From Lachnotalea sp041821265 (GTDB taxonomy: Bacteria; Bacillota; Clostridia; Lachnospirales; Lachnospiraceae), in assembly GCA_041821265.1 (NCBI GenBank), contig JBGUEQ010000009.1:1-64000 (forward strand): a stretch of DNA of 64,000 nt, in the 5' to 3' direction. A program made the translations under genes and the position numbers. Under the pieces are notes generated by a model. The model worked only from the letters and a program-made list of their open reading frames with translations. It ran no database searches and was not told the DNA's origin. How positions within the stretch are numbered: position 1 is the stretch's first letter; every line of letters begins with the position of its first letter. Positions 7,233 through 14,509 of the stretch are shown here, piece by piece.

Positions 7233-8555
7233 ATGGCTTCAATAAGAAAAAGAGGAAACACATATCAAATAACAGTCAGCAATGGTCGTGATGTAATGGG
7301 AAATCAAATAAGAGAAATGACAACATTCACACCGGATCAATCCCTGACAACAAATCAGCAAAAGAAATCTTTAGAAGCTTTTGTCTTCGAGTTTGAACAA
7401 AAGGTAAAGGCTGGTAAGGTTTTAAAAGGCGAAAAGATAACATTCATGGATTATACAGAATTATGGTTAAAGGACTATGCACAAAATCAACTTGAAGCAA
7501 CTTCGCTATCCAATTATAAACAACATCTAAATGTTCGCATACTTCCAGCTATCGGACATCTTAAAATAGCCGATATAAACCCTTTACATCTTCAAAGCTT
7601 ATATAATAACCTTACAGAGGATGGCGTTCGTTCTGACGGTAAAAAAGGCGGTTATAGCTATCAAACAATTAAGAAAACACATGCTATCATAAGCAATATG
7701 TTAAAAACTGCTGTTTATTGGCAAATGATAGAATCAAATCCATGTGATCGTGTACAAGTTCCCAATTTAGATAAATCCAAAGAAAAAAAGGTAAAATATT
7801 TTACTCAGGAACAGGCTGAAATATTTCTTTCTTTTCTTGATAAACCTCACACCACCACATATAAAGCGCATGCCCGCATAGATGATACTGGAAAGTCTTA
7901 TACTGTAAATGATTATAAAGAGTCTAGGACCATACCTGAACAATTGAAACTTTTCTTTTATCTAAGTATTTTTGGTGGATTCAGAAGAGGTGAATTAGTT
8001 GCAATAACCTGGAACGACATTGACTTTGAAAACAATGCAATATCAATTAATAAATCAAGTGCTTATGTAGATAAAAAAACAATAACAAAGTCACCTAAAA
8101 GCATTAGTTCAAATAGATTAATTTCTCTGCCAGATTTTATTATAGCCATGGCAAGACACTGGAAAATAGAACAGGCTAAATATAAACTTGAATTAGGCGA
8201 TCAATGGGTAGTTACTGAAGGAAATGATTTGAAATATGTTTATACACAGTGGAACGGAAAACAGATGGCTCCATCCACACCATACCAAACGTTTAAAAAA
8301 ATTATAGGTTGGTATAATGAAACCGTAGAAAATGAAGATGAAAAGCTTCCAGATATTCCACTACATGGGCTACGTCACACTTCAGCATCATTGTTGATAT
8401 CAAAGAACTTAGATATACAAACAATATCAGGTAGACTTGGTCATAGTAGTTCAAATGTAACTTTTGGTATCTATGCACATAGTTTTAAGAAAATGGACAA
8501 GGTCGCTGCAGATATTCTTGGTGATATGTTGCCAGCGAAAAAAAAGAGCATATAA
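7233..8555 (+). CDS. int: Tyrosine recombinase / phage integrase (intact)
   Basis: 440 residues. The N-terminal arm-binding AP2-like domain begins ASIRKRGNTYQITVSNGRD. The SAM-like core-binding domain spans ~75-175. The catalytic domain has Arg in GGFRRGEL (~255), HGLRHTSAS (~382), LGHSSSNV (~410) and the nucleophile Tyr in FGIYAHS (~420), so all catalytic residues are present. TAAGGAG lies 7 nt before ATG. It ends 120 bp from the 55-bp att repeat and is followed by tandem CGTCAA repeats, so it should catalyse tRNA-Thr integration of the first element. It could act in trans for the neighbouring prophage. Confidence 0.9.
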   Translation: MASIRKRGNTYQITVSNGRDVMGNQIREMTTFTPDQSLTTNQQKKSLEAFVFEFEQKVKAGKVLKGEKITFMDYTELWLKDYAQNQLEATSLSNYKQHLNVRILPAIGHLKIADINPLHLQSLYNNLTEDGVRSDGKKGGYSYQTIKKTHAIISNMLKTAVYWQMIESNPCDRVQVPNLDKSKEKKVKYFTQEQAEIFLSFLDKPHTTTYKAHARIDDTGKSYTVNDYKESRTIPEQLKLFFYLSIFGGFRRGELVAITWNDIDFENNAISINKSSAYVDKKTITKSPKSISSNRLISLPDFIIAMARHWKIEQAKYKLELGDQWVVTEGNDLKYVYTQWNGKQMAPSTPYQTFKKIIGWYNETVENEDEKLPDIPLHGLRHTSASLLISKNLDIQTISGRLGHSSSNVTFGIYAHSFKKMDKVAADILGDMLPAKKKSI

Positions 8556-8606
8556 TGTAACGTCAAGTAACGTCAAAATTTAATTGTGCGTCAAATGTGC
8601 GTCAAA
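8556..8606 (+). promoter_or_regulatory. Candidate integrase-1 arm-type sites
   Basis: GTAACGTCAA occurs twice in tandem (8556-8575), and GTGCGTCAAAT twice in tandem (8585-8606). Four CGTCAA cores lie between the integrase stop and the att site, as expected for arm-type integrase binding sites. Confidence 0.5.
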
Positions 8607-8607
8607 T

Positions 8608-8640
8608 ATAAAAAAGCACCCCATAACGGAGTGTTTTTCT
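8608..8640. terminator. Terminator after integrase 1
   Basis: AAAAAGCACCCC / GGAGTGTTTTT hairpin with T-runs on both strands. On the minus strand it could also terminate transcription that enters from the att side. Confidence 0.7.
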
Positions 8641-8675
8641 TTTTCCCTAAATCGCTGAAACCCTTGTATTTCCTA

Positions 8676-8730
8676 TGTTTTTCATTAAGCTGTTAACGAG
8701 AGTCGAACTCGTGACCTCAACACTACCAAT
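8676..8730. repeat. attL: 55-bp direct repeat, partial tRNA-Thr
   Basis: Identical over 55 bp to 50755-50809. It contains only the 3' part of tRNA-Thr (discriminator through the anticodon loop, minus strand) and then diverges, so it is an attachment-site copy and not a tRNA gene. It marks the junction between the first element and the prophage. Confidence 0.9.
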
Positions 8731-8770
8731 ACACTTTTGCCCCTTGTAAACACTGAGTTTTAGAGGGTTT

Positions 8771-8789
8771 TGACTAACTTTTGACTAAC
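8771..8789 (+). promoter_or_regulatory. Candidate prophage integrase arm sites, left end
   Basis: TGACTAAC occurs at 8771-8778 and 8782-8789, with another copy at 9177-9184. The same octamer occurs five times at the right prophage end (50532-50667), which supports arm-type sites of the prophage integrase. Confidence 0.5.
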
Positions 8790-9263
8790 TTCATATTAAT
8801 TTATTACATATTATTTCATCTCGTTTTATAAATTTGTAAAATTAATAATTATACTATTTTTTTATTATAGGCGATGTATATATACTGTCATTATCTTAAA
8901 AACGTAGTAAAGAATATTGCCCCAGTAATTAACACTTTACTGCAATCAATTTCTTAAATTATTAAAAGTTGTGTTAAGCGCACCAAACCAATTATAACGT
9001 TCTTTCTTCTAATTTGGTTTTTTTTAAAAACTACCAACTAAATAATCATAGCTGGTAGTTTAAGGTATAAATATTCAATTTCCTAATTTCTATTTTAGGT
9101 AAATCATGTTTATAATCTACCCGTTTTGTATTCTCATTCATTAAACAAATTCTACCGATAATTTCGATTACCACCATGACTAACTTCATTATGTGTACTT
9201 CAAAGTTGCACCCTATAATCAATGCTAAACTGGGATTGCAATAAAACCATGTATTAAATGAAT
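8790..9263. other. Prophage left-end noncoding region
   Basis: AT-rich and without a convincing gene. Two hairpins are seen: AAACCAATTA...TAATTTGGTTTTTTTT (about 8984-9026, plus-strand terminator) and ACTACCA...TGGTAGT (about 9031-9062). They isolate the prophage end transcriptionally. Confidence 0.45.
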
Positions 9264-9656
9264 TTAGTTACCTGTTGCTGTAACTTCACCATATATACTG
9301 CAGCTTGATGTTATTGGTAATGACATTGTAATACCACTAAATTTAACATATACTGTTACTGTTGCATAAGCTGTTTCATCAGAATACCACTTCTTAACAG
9401 AAGACCCTGAATACGCATATGTACCATTTTGAAGATAAGAAGCAGAATATCCAGCTAATGATGCACTTTTCCCATCATTATATTCCCATTTAAAGGTACA
9501 TTTTCCAGTGCCTTCGTACGATCCGCCTGTATAGAATTCTTGATAACCCGTTACATTTGTTGTAGCAGCCGCCTGGACTTCTGCAAATGGAGTAGTTACA
9601 AAAACTAATGCTAACAATAACGCAAATATTTTTAATTTTATTGATTTTCCCTTCAT
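9264..9656 (-). CDS. Small secreted beta-rich protein (prophage accessory)
   Basis: 130 residues from the ATG after GAAAGGGGTG; the longer frame upstream has no SD. A clear signal peptide (KLKIFALLLALVFVTTPFAEVQA, ~residues 8-30) precedes a ~100-residue Gly/Ser/Tyr-rich domain with alternating polar and hydrophobic residues. Only two cysteines lie near the mature C-terminal half and beginning. It has its own consensus promoter and sits at the attL end, typical of a lysogenic-conversion gene. It may be a bacteriocin-like or adhesion protein, but I do not recognise the family. Confidence 0.6.
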   Translation of the reverse strand: MKGKSIKLKIFALLLALVFVTTPFAEVQAAATTNVTGYQEFYTGGSYEGTGKCTFKWEYNDGKSASLAGYSASYLQNGTYAYSGSSVKKWYSDETAYATVTVYVKFSGITMSLPITSSCSIYGEVTATGN

Positions 9657-9696
9657 TCTATCACCCCTTTCTTTTTTTATAATATAGTATATATTC

Positions 9697-9725
9697 AATA
9701 TACTCTTGCAATCTTTAATTGTCAA
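9697..9725 (-). promoter_or_regulatory. Promoter of secreted protein gene
   Basis: Minus-strand TTGACA (9720-9725), 17-bp spacer, TATATT (9697-9702), about 40 bp upstream of the start codon. Confidence 0.75.
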
Positions 9726-10021
9726 TATCTATAGACATTTTTATTATAAATATGTTAATGATACTTTATTGCATAATTCACATATTATAATATACCCTAA
9801 TTATATTTTCCCAACATCCGAATTCATTTTATCATTTTCTAACAATTACTCTTGTTTTACTCTTTAGTACACCTTTTAACATAGTTTGTCTTTTCATTAG
9901 TTGTATGCTATGAATACGCTTTAGATTTGGAATTTGTTCCAGGTCCTATTCGCACATTCAAATTTTATATATAAGCTTATAAATTTGCGTTTAGCGTACT
10001 CTAACTATTTAATACACAAAT
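9726..10021. other. Noncoding AT-rich spacer
   Basis: No gene, repeat or convincing signal is seen between the secreted-protein promoter and the small-RNA terminator. Confidence 0.4.
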
Positions 10022-10023
10022 CA

Positions 10024-10107
10024 AAAAAAGACCTCATTATTATGAAGTCTTTTTAGATTTTGCTCGTACGAGCTTTGTCTTTTATTCTGCCGGTAAACGG
10101 CTTTGTT
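10024..10107 (-). ncRNA. Two-hairpin RNA downstream of PemK-like toxin
   Basis: Predicted ~85-nt minus-strand RNA. Hairpin 1 is GCCG-TTTAC-CGGC (10101-10089). A 15-nt linker AGAATAAAAGACAAA follows, then hairpin 2 GCTC-GTAC-GAGC (10073-10062), then a terminator AAGACTTCAT-AATA-ATGAGGTCTT plus T7 (10050-10022). It has its own consensus promoter immediately after the toxin stop codon. The hairpin-15 nt-hairpin arrangement matches the RNA upstream of the toxin (11051-11011), with paired substitutions in both stems. It is a candidate RNA antitoxin or regulator. Confidence 0.6.
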
Positions 10108-10113
10108 ATATAT

Positions 10114-10142
10114 AATATACTATACTATATGATTTATGTCAA
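10114..10142 (-). promoter_or_regulatory. Promoter of downstream two-hairpin RNA
   Basis: Minus-strand TTGACA (10137-10142), 17-bp spacer, TATATT (10114-10119). The -35 box begins 3 bp after the toxin stop codon, so it can only serve the RNA. Confidence 0.85.
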
Positions 10143-10145
10143 TCC

Positions 10146-10940
10146 TTATTTTACATTTTTCATTAAATTTGTGTAATTAATACCTATTTGCTCGTCAAGT
10201 AAGTCTAATTTTTCATTTGATAATTTTATATTACTTAATACATCTTCATTCTTTTTAGGATCATATATTCTAATCTTACTAATTGTAGTTATCTGATTAG
10301 TTAATGCAATGCTTCCAGTTTTCATCTTTAAGACTTCTTTTTTCATTTGTTTAATTAATTGTTGACTTTTTTTTATAGCTTCTATTTTGTTACTAAATTC
10401 ATTTACTAGTTCTATAAATCTTGTTTTTTCATACTTGGCTTGTGTGTCTTTTAATGTTTCAACATTAATTTCTAGTTTGGCTAAATCGTTATCTATATTT
10501 TCATTGCATAAATTTATTTTTGAAACCAAGTTGGTAAATAGATCATTTCCTAAATAAACTTCGCCTTTATGTAATTTATTTATATCAGTCCATGGTTTTA
10601 CTGATGTTAATGGTACGATAGTAACTACTGGTGAATACAATGAATTTTCTTTATCCAATACCACACAATAATGTAATCCACCTTCCTCACTTCCTATATT
10701 ATAGCCTAAATGCACCTTTAAAATTTCGCCTCTCTTGTATTTTCGCATTTTATCTGCCTTAAATTCTGTTTCAAAATCCAAAAATGTAATATAATCTTTA
10801 AGCCAATAGCTAAACTTATCTGCCTTATTTTGAATTTTATTATTATTTGATGCTATTAATTTATCAATATAAGTAGATATCTTATCAAGAACTTCTTCTT
10901 TGTGAACTTTTAATTCTTCTTTTGTTTTCTGCTTGCTCAC
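10146..10940 (-). CDS. Long PemK/MazF-fold toxin-like protein
   Basis: 264 residues from the GTG that follows GGGGGAG at 6 nt; a GTG at 10955 overlaps that SD and is less likely. Residues ~1-70 are a charged helical extension. Residues ~70-125 carry the MazF/PemK barrel signature (YKRGEILKVHLGYNIGSEEG, VVTIVPLTS). Residues ~145-205 are a coiled-coil insertion. The final strand is MKTGSIALTNQI. MazF proteins are mRNA-cleaving ribonucleases. The usual catalytic Arg after GG appears as His (GGLHYCVVL), while the Thr of PLTS is kept. No protein antitoxin gene is adjacent, but structured RNAs flank it on both sides. Confidence 0.7.
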   Translation of the reverse strand: MSKQKTKEELKVHKEEVLDKISTYIDKLIASNNNKIQNKADKFSYWLKDYITFLDFETEFKADKMRKYKRGEILKVHLGYNIGSEEGGLHYCVVLDKENSLYSPVVTIVPLTSVKPWTDINKLHKGEVYLGNDLFTNLVSKINLCNENIDNDLAKLEINVETLKDTQAKYEKTRFIELVNEFSNKIEAIKKSQQLIKQMKKEVLKMKTGSIALTNQITTISKIRIYDPKKNEDVLSNIKLSNEKLDLLDEQIGINYTNLMKNVK

Positions 10941-10978
10941 CGTTTTCTCCCCCACATTTCTTAATATTTATACAACAA

Positions 10979-11066
10979 AGCCCCACTAAAAAGTGGGGCT
11001 TGCAATATATGCTTGTAAAAAGCTTGCCTTTTTATTATGCTGGTCTACAGCAGTGTTTGCATATAT
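10979..11066 (-). ncRNA. Two-hairpin leader RNA upstream of PemK-like toxin
   Basis: Minus-strand RNA with hairpin 1 GCTG-TAGAC-CAGC (11051-11039), a 15-nt linker ATAATAAAAAGGCAA, hairpin 2 GCTT-TTTAC-AAGC (11023-11011), then a strong hairpin AGCCCCAC/GTGGGGCT (11000-10979) with a weak TTTGTTG tail. A leaky terminator between a structured RNA and a PemK-fold toxin is the arrangement known from type III ToxIN loci. The toxin start is 39 nt further on. Confidence 0.55.
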
Positions 11067-11100
11067 GTTAAATTATATGCAATACAGTACAGTTTATACA
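11057..11100 (-). promoter_or_regulatory. Toxin locus promoter with overlapping operator
   Basis: A TATAAT -10 box (11072-11077) sits inside a perfect inverted repeat TTGCATATA-8 nt-TATATGCAA (11057-11082). A weak -35 TGTATA is at 11095-11100. The dyad would place a bound regulator on the -10 region. Confidence 0.55.
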
Positions 11101-11272
11101 TTTACCAAACATAATTTTAAAATATATATCCACTTTTTGTATTTTATCATTTTTTTTACTATATATCAATTTTTTTACATTATATATTGAAAAGTAGTTA
11201 TACTAATTATCAAATTGTAGTTAAATCTTAATTTAATTATAATAAAATATTTTCAGTTTACCTATTACACTG
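11101..11272. other. AT-rich noncoding spacer
   Basis: No gene or clear signal is seen. A long plus-strand frame at 10993-11190 is low-complexity, overlaps the RNA element and has no SD, so it is not called. Confidence 0.4.
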
Positions 11273-11470
11273 TTATTTGTCAGACAAAATTTTCTTATCT
11301 ATTTCATGTAATACATAACCCAAGACACAACAAATAGCAAAAAAGAAATACGTTTTAATTTATTCAGTACTAGGTAACAGGATATAGCCCAACAAACCAC
11401 CAATGGCGATTGCAGATACAAACAATAATATTCTTAAAATCCTTTTTATTGCTTTTGTATCCTTTTTCAT
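11273..11470 (-). pseudogene. Membrane protein gene with in-frame TAA
   Basis: ATG after AGGGGG at 6 nt starts a 36-residue peptide with one membrane helix (RILRILLFVSAIAIGGLLGY) ending at TAA (11360-11362). The same frame stays open for 29 more codons with a second hydrophobic segment (FFFAICCVLGYVLHEIDKK) to a second TAA. Either a two-helix membrane protein has acquired a stop, or only the first helix is made. The HEIDK segment faintly resembles the HExxH of membrane proteases, but this is not enough to name it. Confidence 0.4.
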
Positions 11471-11539
11471 GTTCATCCCCCTAATAGATAACATATATTA
11501 CATAAATATAACATATTGGAAAATTTAAGTAAATTAAAA

Positions 11540-11573
11540 AAGGCTGCTAGATTTTACTCTAACAGCCTTTTTT
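11540..11573. terminator. Bidirectional terminator
   Basis: AAAAAAGGCTGCTAGA / TCTAACAGCCTTTTTTT hairpin with T-runs on both strands, between the two small membrane-protein genes. Confidence 0.75.
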
Positions 11574-11614
11574 TATTTAGCCCATACTTGAACTAAAAAA
11601 TCACAAAAAAATTG

Positions 11615-11770
11615 TTAACGAATGATGCCTTCATTATACATAACTATCAGTACAACAAAGAAAATTACAATTGGGCTAACAGTAGCTATGTATATAACAA
11701 AACTAGACAAACATGACAATAATAACAATATCAAAAATAGCCCCATTAAAATGCCAAAAATTTTACGCAT
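11615..11770 (-). CDS. Small membrane protein
   Basis: 51 residues from the ATG preceded by AAAAGGAGGAAGCGG (strong SD); the longer upstream frame is not needed. It consists almost entirely of two hydrophobic helices (GILMGLFLILLLLSCLSS, TVSPIVIFFVVLIVM) with a short tail. Near the lysis genes of a phage this could be a second holin, an antiholin or an accessory membrane peptide. The sequence alone does not decide. Confidence 0.5.
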   Translation of the reverse strand: MRKIFGILMGLFLILLLLSCLSSFVIYIATVSPIVIFFVVLIVMYNEGIIR

Positions 11771-11835
11771 CCGCTTCCTCCTTTTGTTTTTAAATTTCCA
11801 GCTTAAAAACAAATGAAAATAACATACGTTATTTA

Positions 11836-12045
11836 CCTAAAAATACTATAAAAGTATTTAATACCTCCTGTACATATTAAAGAACTTCTTCTTTAATAAA
11901 CTATACCTAATTACAACTTTTAACTGTTGTTAAATATCCAAATACATATCCTTACGGATTAATAAAAGCGCTTTTATTAATCTACACTTCTTACTAAATC
12001 ATCAAAAAATTGAGTAAAATTGATGAATACCTCCTGTCATGCTGG
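11836..12045 (-). repeat. Repeated SD-like motif plus hairpins, and 26-bp palindrome
   Basis: The 12-mer ACAGGAGGTATT occurs twice on the minus strand (12037-12026 and 11871-11860). Each copy is followed at once by a hairpin (CATCAA...TTGATG; AAATACT-TTAT-AGTATTT) and no start codon. Between them lie a perfect 26-bp palindrome (11957-11982, GATTAATAAAAGC arms) and TTAAAGAA-CTTC-TTCTTTAA (about 11878-11897). No ORF is seen in this 325-bp gap downstream of the lysozyme. Confidence 0.45.
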
Positions 12046-12096
12046 ATTAATAATAAAATATCATAAAAAAGAAGTAATGTCTATAGATAATTTCAA

Positions 12097-12828
12097 TTAA
12101 CACTTACTTGCGTAACTCTTATTATTATAATGTAGTGCAATATACCCACTTGGAGTTATGCCCCAGGTATCAGAACCATTCTTAATAATTTTACTCACCG
12201 TCACCCTAGTACCACTCTTTAGCACTCCCGCACTTGTAGCATGTGCTTTTCCGTCTTTTGTAAGCTGTGAATAAGACTTTGCTTTGTAGTTTGTTCCTGC
12301 TCCCATACGCACTTTTAAATTAGCTGTAAGCTTGTATGTTCCAACAATGTAGTTTTCACTCTCTTTTACCGCCGAACTGCTTGTTTCACTAATACTTATA
12401 GTGCTAGTTTTGCAGTCCTTTAAAAATAATGCTCTTTCTGCTTTTCTTCGTGTTGTCAATCCTGGAACTTCTGTCTTACCTACTTTATTATAAAGCAGCA
12501 TCTTATCTGCTATGACACTTCTAGAACGTGTACCATTCGCTGTAAGAGCATCAATAGAACCTAAATTATACGCAAAACTTACCAGTGCATCAAACTCGTT
12601 TTGATTCCAAGTATATTTACCATCATATTTATTTACGTTTGCTTCAAATTTGGCAAGATCTGTTTTGAGATAACTCTCTGCCTGGTCCTGTGTTATGACT
12701 TGATTTTCTGTAACACCACTCGTGTGTCCATAGCCAATTGTCAAAACCCCTGCTCTACATCTGTATGTAAATAAAGCTACACCCTCAAATCCCTTAATTA
12801 ACTCAATTCCTTCATCTGATATCTTCAT
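12097..12828 (-). CDS. Endolysin: GH24 lysozyme with SH3-like domain
   Basis: 243 residues. The N-terminal ~140 residues are a T4-type (GH24) muramidase: ELIKGFEGVALFTYRCRAGV with catalytic Glu in GFEG, then LTIGYGHT, and EFDALVSFAYNLGS. A linker (~145-160) leads to a bacterial SH3-like wall-binding domain (~163-240: TANLKVRMGAGTNYKAKSYS ... SDTWGITPSGYIALHY). It cleaves peptidoglycan at lysis. It is the last gene of the structural/lysis operon, directly after the holin. No signal peptide, so it is holin-dependent. Confidence 0.92.
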   Translation of the reverse strand: MKISDEGIELIKGFEGVALFTYRCRAGVLTIGYGHTSGVTENQVITQDQAESYLKTDLAKFEANVNKYDGKYTWNQNEFDALVSFAYNLGSIDALTANGTRSRSVIADKMLLYNKVGKTEVPGLTTRRKAERALFLKDCKTSTISISETSSSAVKESENYIVGTYKLTANLKVRMGAGTNYKAKSYSQLTKDGKAHATSAGVLKSGTRVTVSKIIKNGSDTWGITPSGYIALHYNNKSYASKC

Positions 12829-12865
12829 AACATTACCTCTTTTCTCTCAATTGAAAAGAGAGCGA

Positions 12866-13342
12866 TTACTCGCCCTCTATAGTTGTTGTGTCTATATTTA
12901 TTTTCTTCTCTGTTTGACTTTTTAAGTTTTTAATAAGTGGCATTAGGAATGGTGGCATGTTTTCCTCTCCTACAATATCTTTTATATTTTCTAATATACT
13001 TATAATTTCATTCCAACAAATCCATAGCGCTACTATACATGCGACTAAGAATGTGAATGGTAGGTTAATACCGACTGTCTCTGCTGAATATTTTAACAAC
13101 GCATCTACCACACACCCTACAACTACTAATAACCACATCATTACTTTTTTAATAATTCCTTTTATACCTATATCCGAATTAATTGACTGTCCACGCTTTG
13201 GAGCTGCAAAAAATGCGGTAATATAATCAACAATATTACATAAAATCATTAGATAAATTGGAATTGCCAATACACCTAAAACTCCTGTTAGTGAACTAAA
13301 CAATAAAACAAATAAAACCTTGATTTTTGATAATTTTTCCAT
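12866..13342 (-). CDS. Phage holin (TcdE/Cph1 family)
   Basis: 158 residues with three or four hydrophobic segments (VLFVLLFSSLTGVLGVLAIP, then IYLMILCNIVDYITAFF, a segment around KKVMMWLLVVVGCVVDALL, and FTFLVACIVALWICWNEI) and a charged C-terminus. The D-Y-I-T-A/F pattern in the second helix and the KRGQxxNSxxGIKGIIKK loop are typical of the TcdE/phage holin family. It forms the membrane lesion that releases the adjacent GH24 lysozyme. It lies 37 bp upstream of the lysozyme on the same transcript. Confidence 0.9.
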   Translation of the reverse strand: MEKLSKIKVLFVLLFSSLTGVLGVLAIPIYLMILCNIVDYITAFFAAPKRGQSINSDIGIKGIIKKVMMWLLVVVGCVVDALLKYSAETVGINLPFTFLVACIVALWICWNEIISILENIKDIVGEENMPPFLMPLIKNLKSQTEKKINIDTTTIEGE

Positions 13343-13416
13343 ACTTTTTCCTCTTTTCTGTTATCATATTTAAATACTAAAGGCACCCTAATCTAATAGA
13401 GTGCCTACTCAAATAG

Positions 13417-13542
13417 TTAAACCACTAAATCTTCACAATCAAGTGCTATCAATGCTGCTTTGACTGCTTCTTTTAATGATGCTGGTACCTGTGAATAAGT
13501 CTTTTCGCCTTTCACGATTAAATATGCGTAAACGTATGCCAT
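13417..13542 (-). CDS. Small phage protein, CD1375-like
   Basis: 41 residues, starting MAYVYAYLIVKGEKTYSQVP. It has an SD (GAAAGGAAG) upstream. It is similar along its length to the 33-residue protein encoded next door, and both fit the CD1375/XkdX-like micro-proteins found between fibre and holin genes of Firmicutes phages. Role unknown. Too short for routine gene calling. Confidence 0.6.
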   Translation of the reverse strand: MAYVYAYLIVKGEKTYSQVPASLKEAVKAALIALDCEDLVV

Positions 13543-13572
13543 ATGTATCACTTCCTTTCATAAAATTTATAG

Positions 13573-13674
13573 TTAGGCTTCTAATAATGCCTTAACTGCA
13601 TCTTGTAGCTTCAACGGTACTTCTTCGATTGTTTTTAGACCTTTTCTAATAAGGCTTGCGTAAAGTTCTGCCAT
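13573..13674 (-). CDS. Small phage protein, CD1375-like paralogue
   Basis: 33 residues, starting MAELYASLIRKGLKTIEEVP. It aligns with the 41-residue neighbour (aYasLI.KG.KT...VP..L..AVKA.L.A). Tandem duplication of a micro-protein gene is inferred. AAAGGAGAATACC precedes the ATG. Confidence 0.6.
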   Translation of the reverse strand: MAELYASLIRKGLKTIEEVPLKLQDAVKALLEA

Positions 13675-13685
13675 GGTATTCTCCT

Positions 13686-14081
13686 TTATACTAGCAACGA
13701 TTCAAATATTTCAACGATTGCCAACTGTGTTTTTGTTAGTTCAGAATTATTCTCAGTAATTTCTAGATCATGTGCTTTCACAACTTTATTTAAAGAATCA
13801 ACTTCTAACTCGTAAACAGTTTTTGAAGATAACAAAATTACAACACTGTATGTTCCTGACTTATTCTTTAAACTTGCTGATGTGAATTTTAAATTACTGT
13901 ATTCACTATGAGTTTCATCCTCATAGGTAATTACAACTGATGATAAATTGCTGTCTGTCAAAGCTTCAAATACTTTCGAATAGTCACTGACCTTCGCAAG
14001 TTTAATTGTAAGTTGAATAACATCTTCTGATTCACTTGCATCTGCATCTAGCACGGATTCATCAAATAATTTTATTTTCAT
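13686..14081 (-). CDS. Hypothetical phage protein downstream of fibre
   Basis: 131 residues, acidic, with no Cys and mostly beta/alpha alternation (VVITYEDETHSEYSNLKF, YSVVILLSSKTVYELE). No recognised domain. It lies between the fibre cassette and the lysis genes, where tail-fibre assembly or accessory proteins are usual. It is transcribed with the late operon across the invertible segment. Confidence 0.55.
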   Translation of the reverse strand: MKIKLFDESVLDADASESEDVIQLTIKLAKVSDYSKVFEALTDSNLSSVVITYEDETHSEYSNLKFTSASLKNKSGTYSVVILLSSKTVYELEVDSLNKVVKAHDLEITENNSELTKTQLAIVEIFESLLV

Positions 14082-14154
14082 TTTATTTCCTTCTTTCTTT
14101 TATTTAGTTGCATAAAAATAGAGCCTATTTGGCTCATAATTACTAATTATTATT

Positions 14155-14508
14155 TTGTTAAACACGAATTTAGCTAAAATCGGAATAACAATTTTAACTC
14201 ATAATGCAGTATCACTTTCAACAACTGGCACAAGTACAAATATCACAATGCCAAATATGGATAATTATGATTTTATCTATATTCATGGTGGAATAAGGCA
14301 ACCTGCAATGCTAATTAAAACAGGTTCTTACTACAGATATGCAAGTTTTTCTTTTATAGGAGACACAGCAGCATATTATAAAAGTGGGTATGTAACATTA
14401 ATTAATAAGACAAATTTACAAGTAAATTTATTTTATAATGCATGGGGAAGCACATCACCATTTGATATTTCTGCAAATAGTATTCTTGGAATACAAATAA
14501 GTCAATAA
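14155..14508 (+). other. Silent inverted tail-fibre C-terminal cassette
   Basis: This 117-codon plus-strand frame lies inside the minus-strand tail operon, has no SD and no promoter, and begins (TTG)-LNTNLAKIG. The fibre gene facing it has KTLNTNLVQV at the matching point, in the same reading frame, within a 17-bp inverted repeat. The stops of the two frames are 1 bp apart. It reads as an alternative receptor-binding C-terminus waiting to be switched in by inversion. It is not an independent gene. Confidence 0.7.
14157..14173 (+). repeat. Inverted repeat, left arm of fibre switch
   Basis: GTTAAACACGAATTTAG; matches the reverse complement of 14758-14774 at 16 of 17 positions and encodes the LNTNL junction. 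Confidence 0.65.
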
Positions 14509-14509
14509 T

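Noticed and set aside
8691..8730. tRNA-Thr-like sequence at the left prophage end
   Set aside because: Only the 3' part through the anticodon loop is present; the acceptor 5' strand and D-arm are missing. It is an att copy.
10993..11190. 65-codon plus-strand frame rich in Tyr/Phe
   Set aside because: Overlaps the two-hairpin RNA and promoter region; no SD and a low-complexity product.
14155..14508. Independent plus-strand gene inside the tail operon
   Set aside because: No SD or promoter, and it begins in frame at a motif shared with the fibre gene in inverted orientation; an inversion cassette explains it better.
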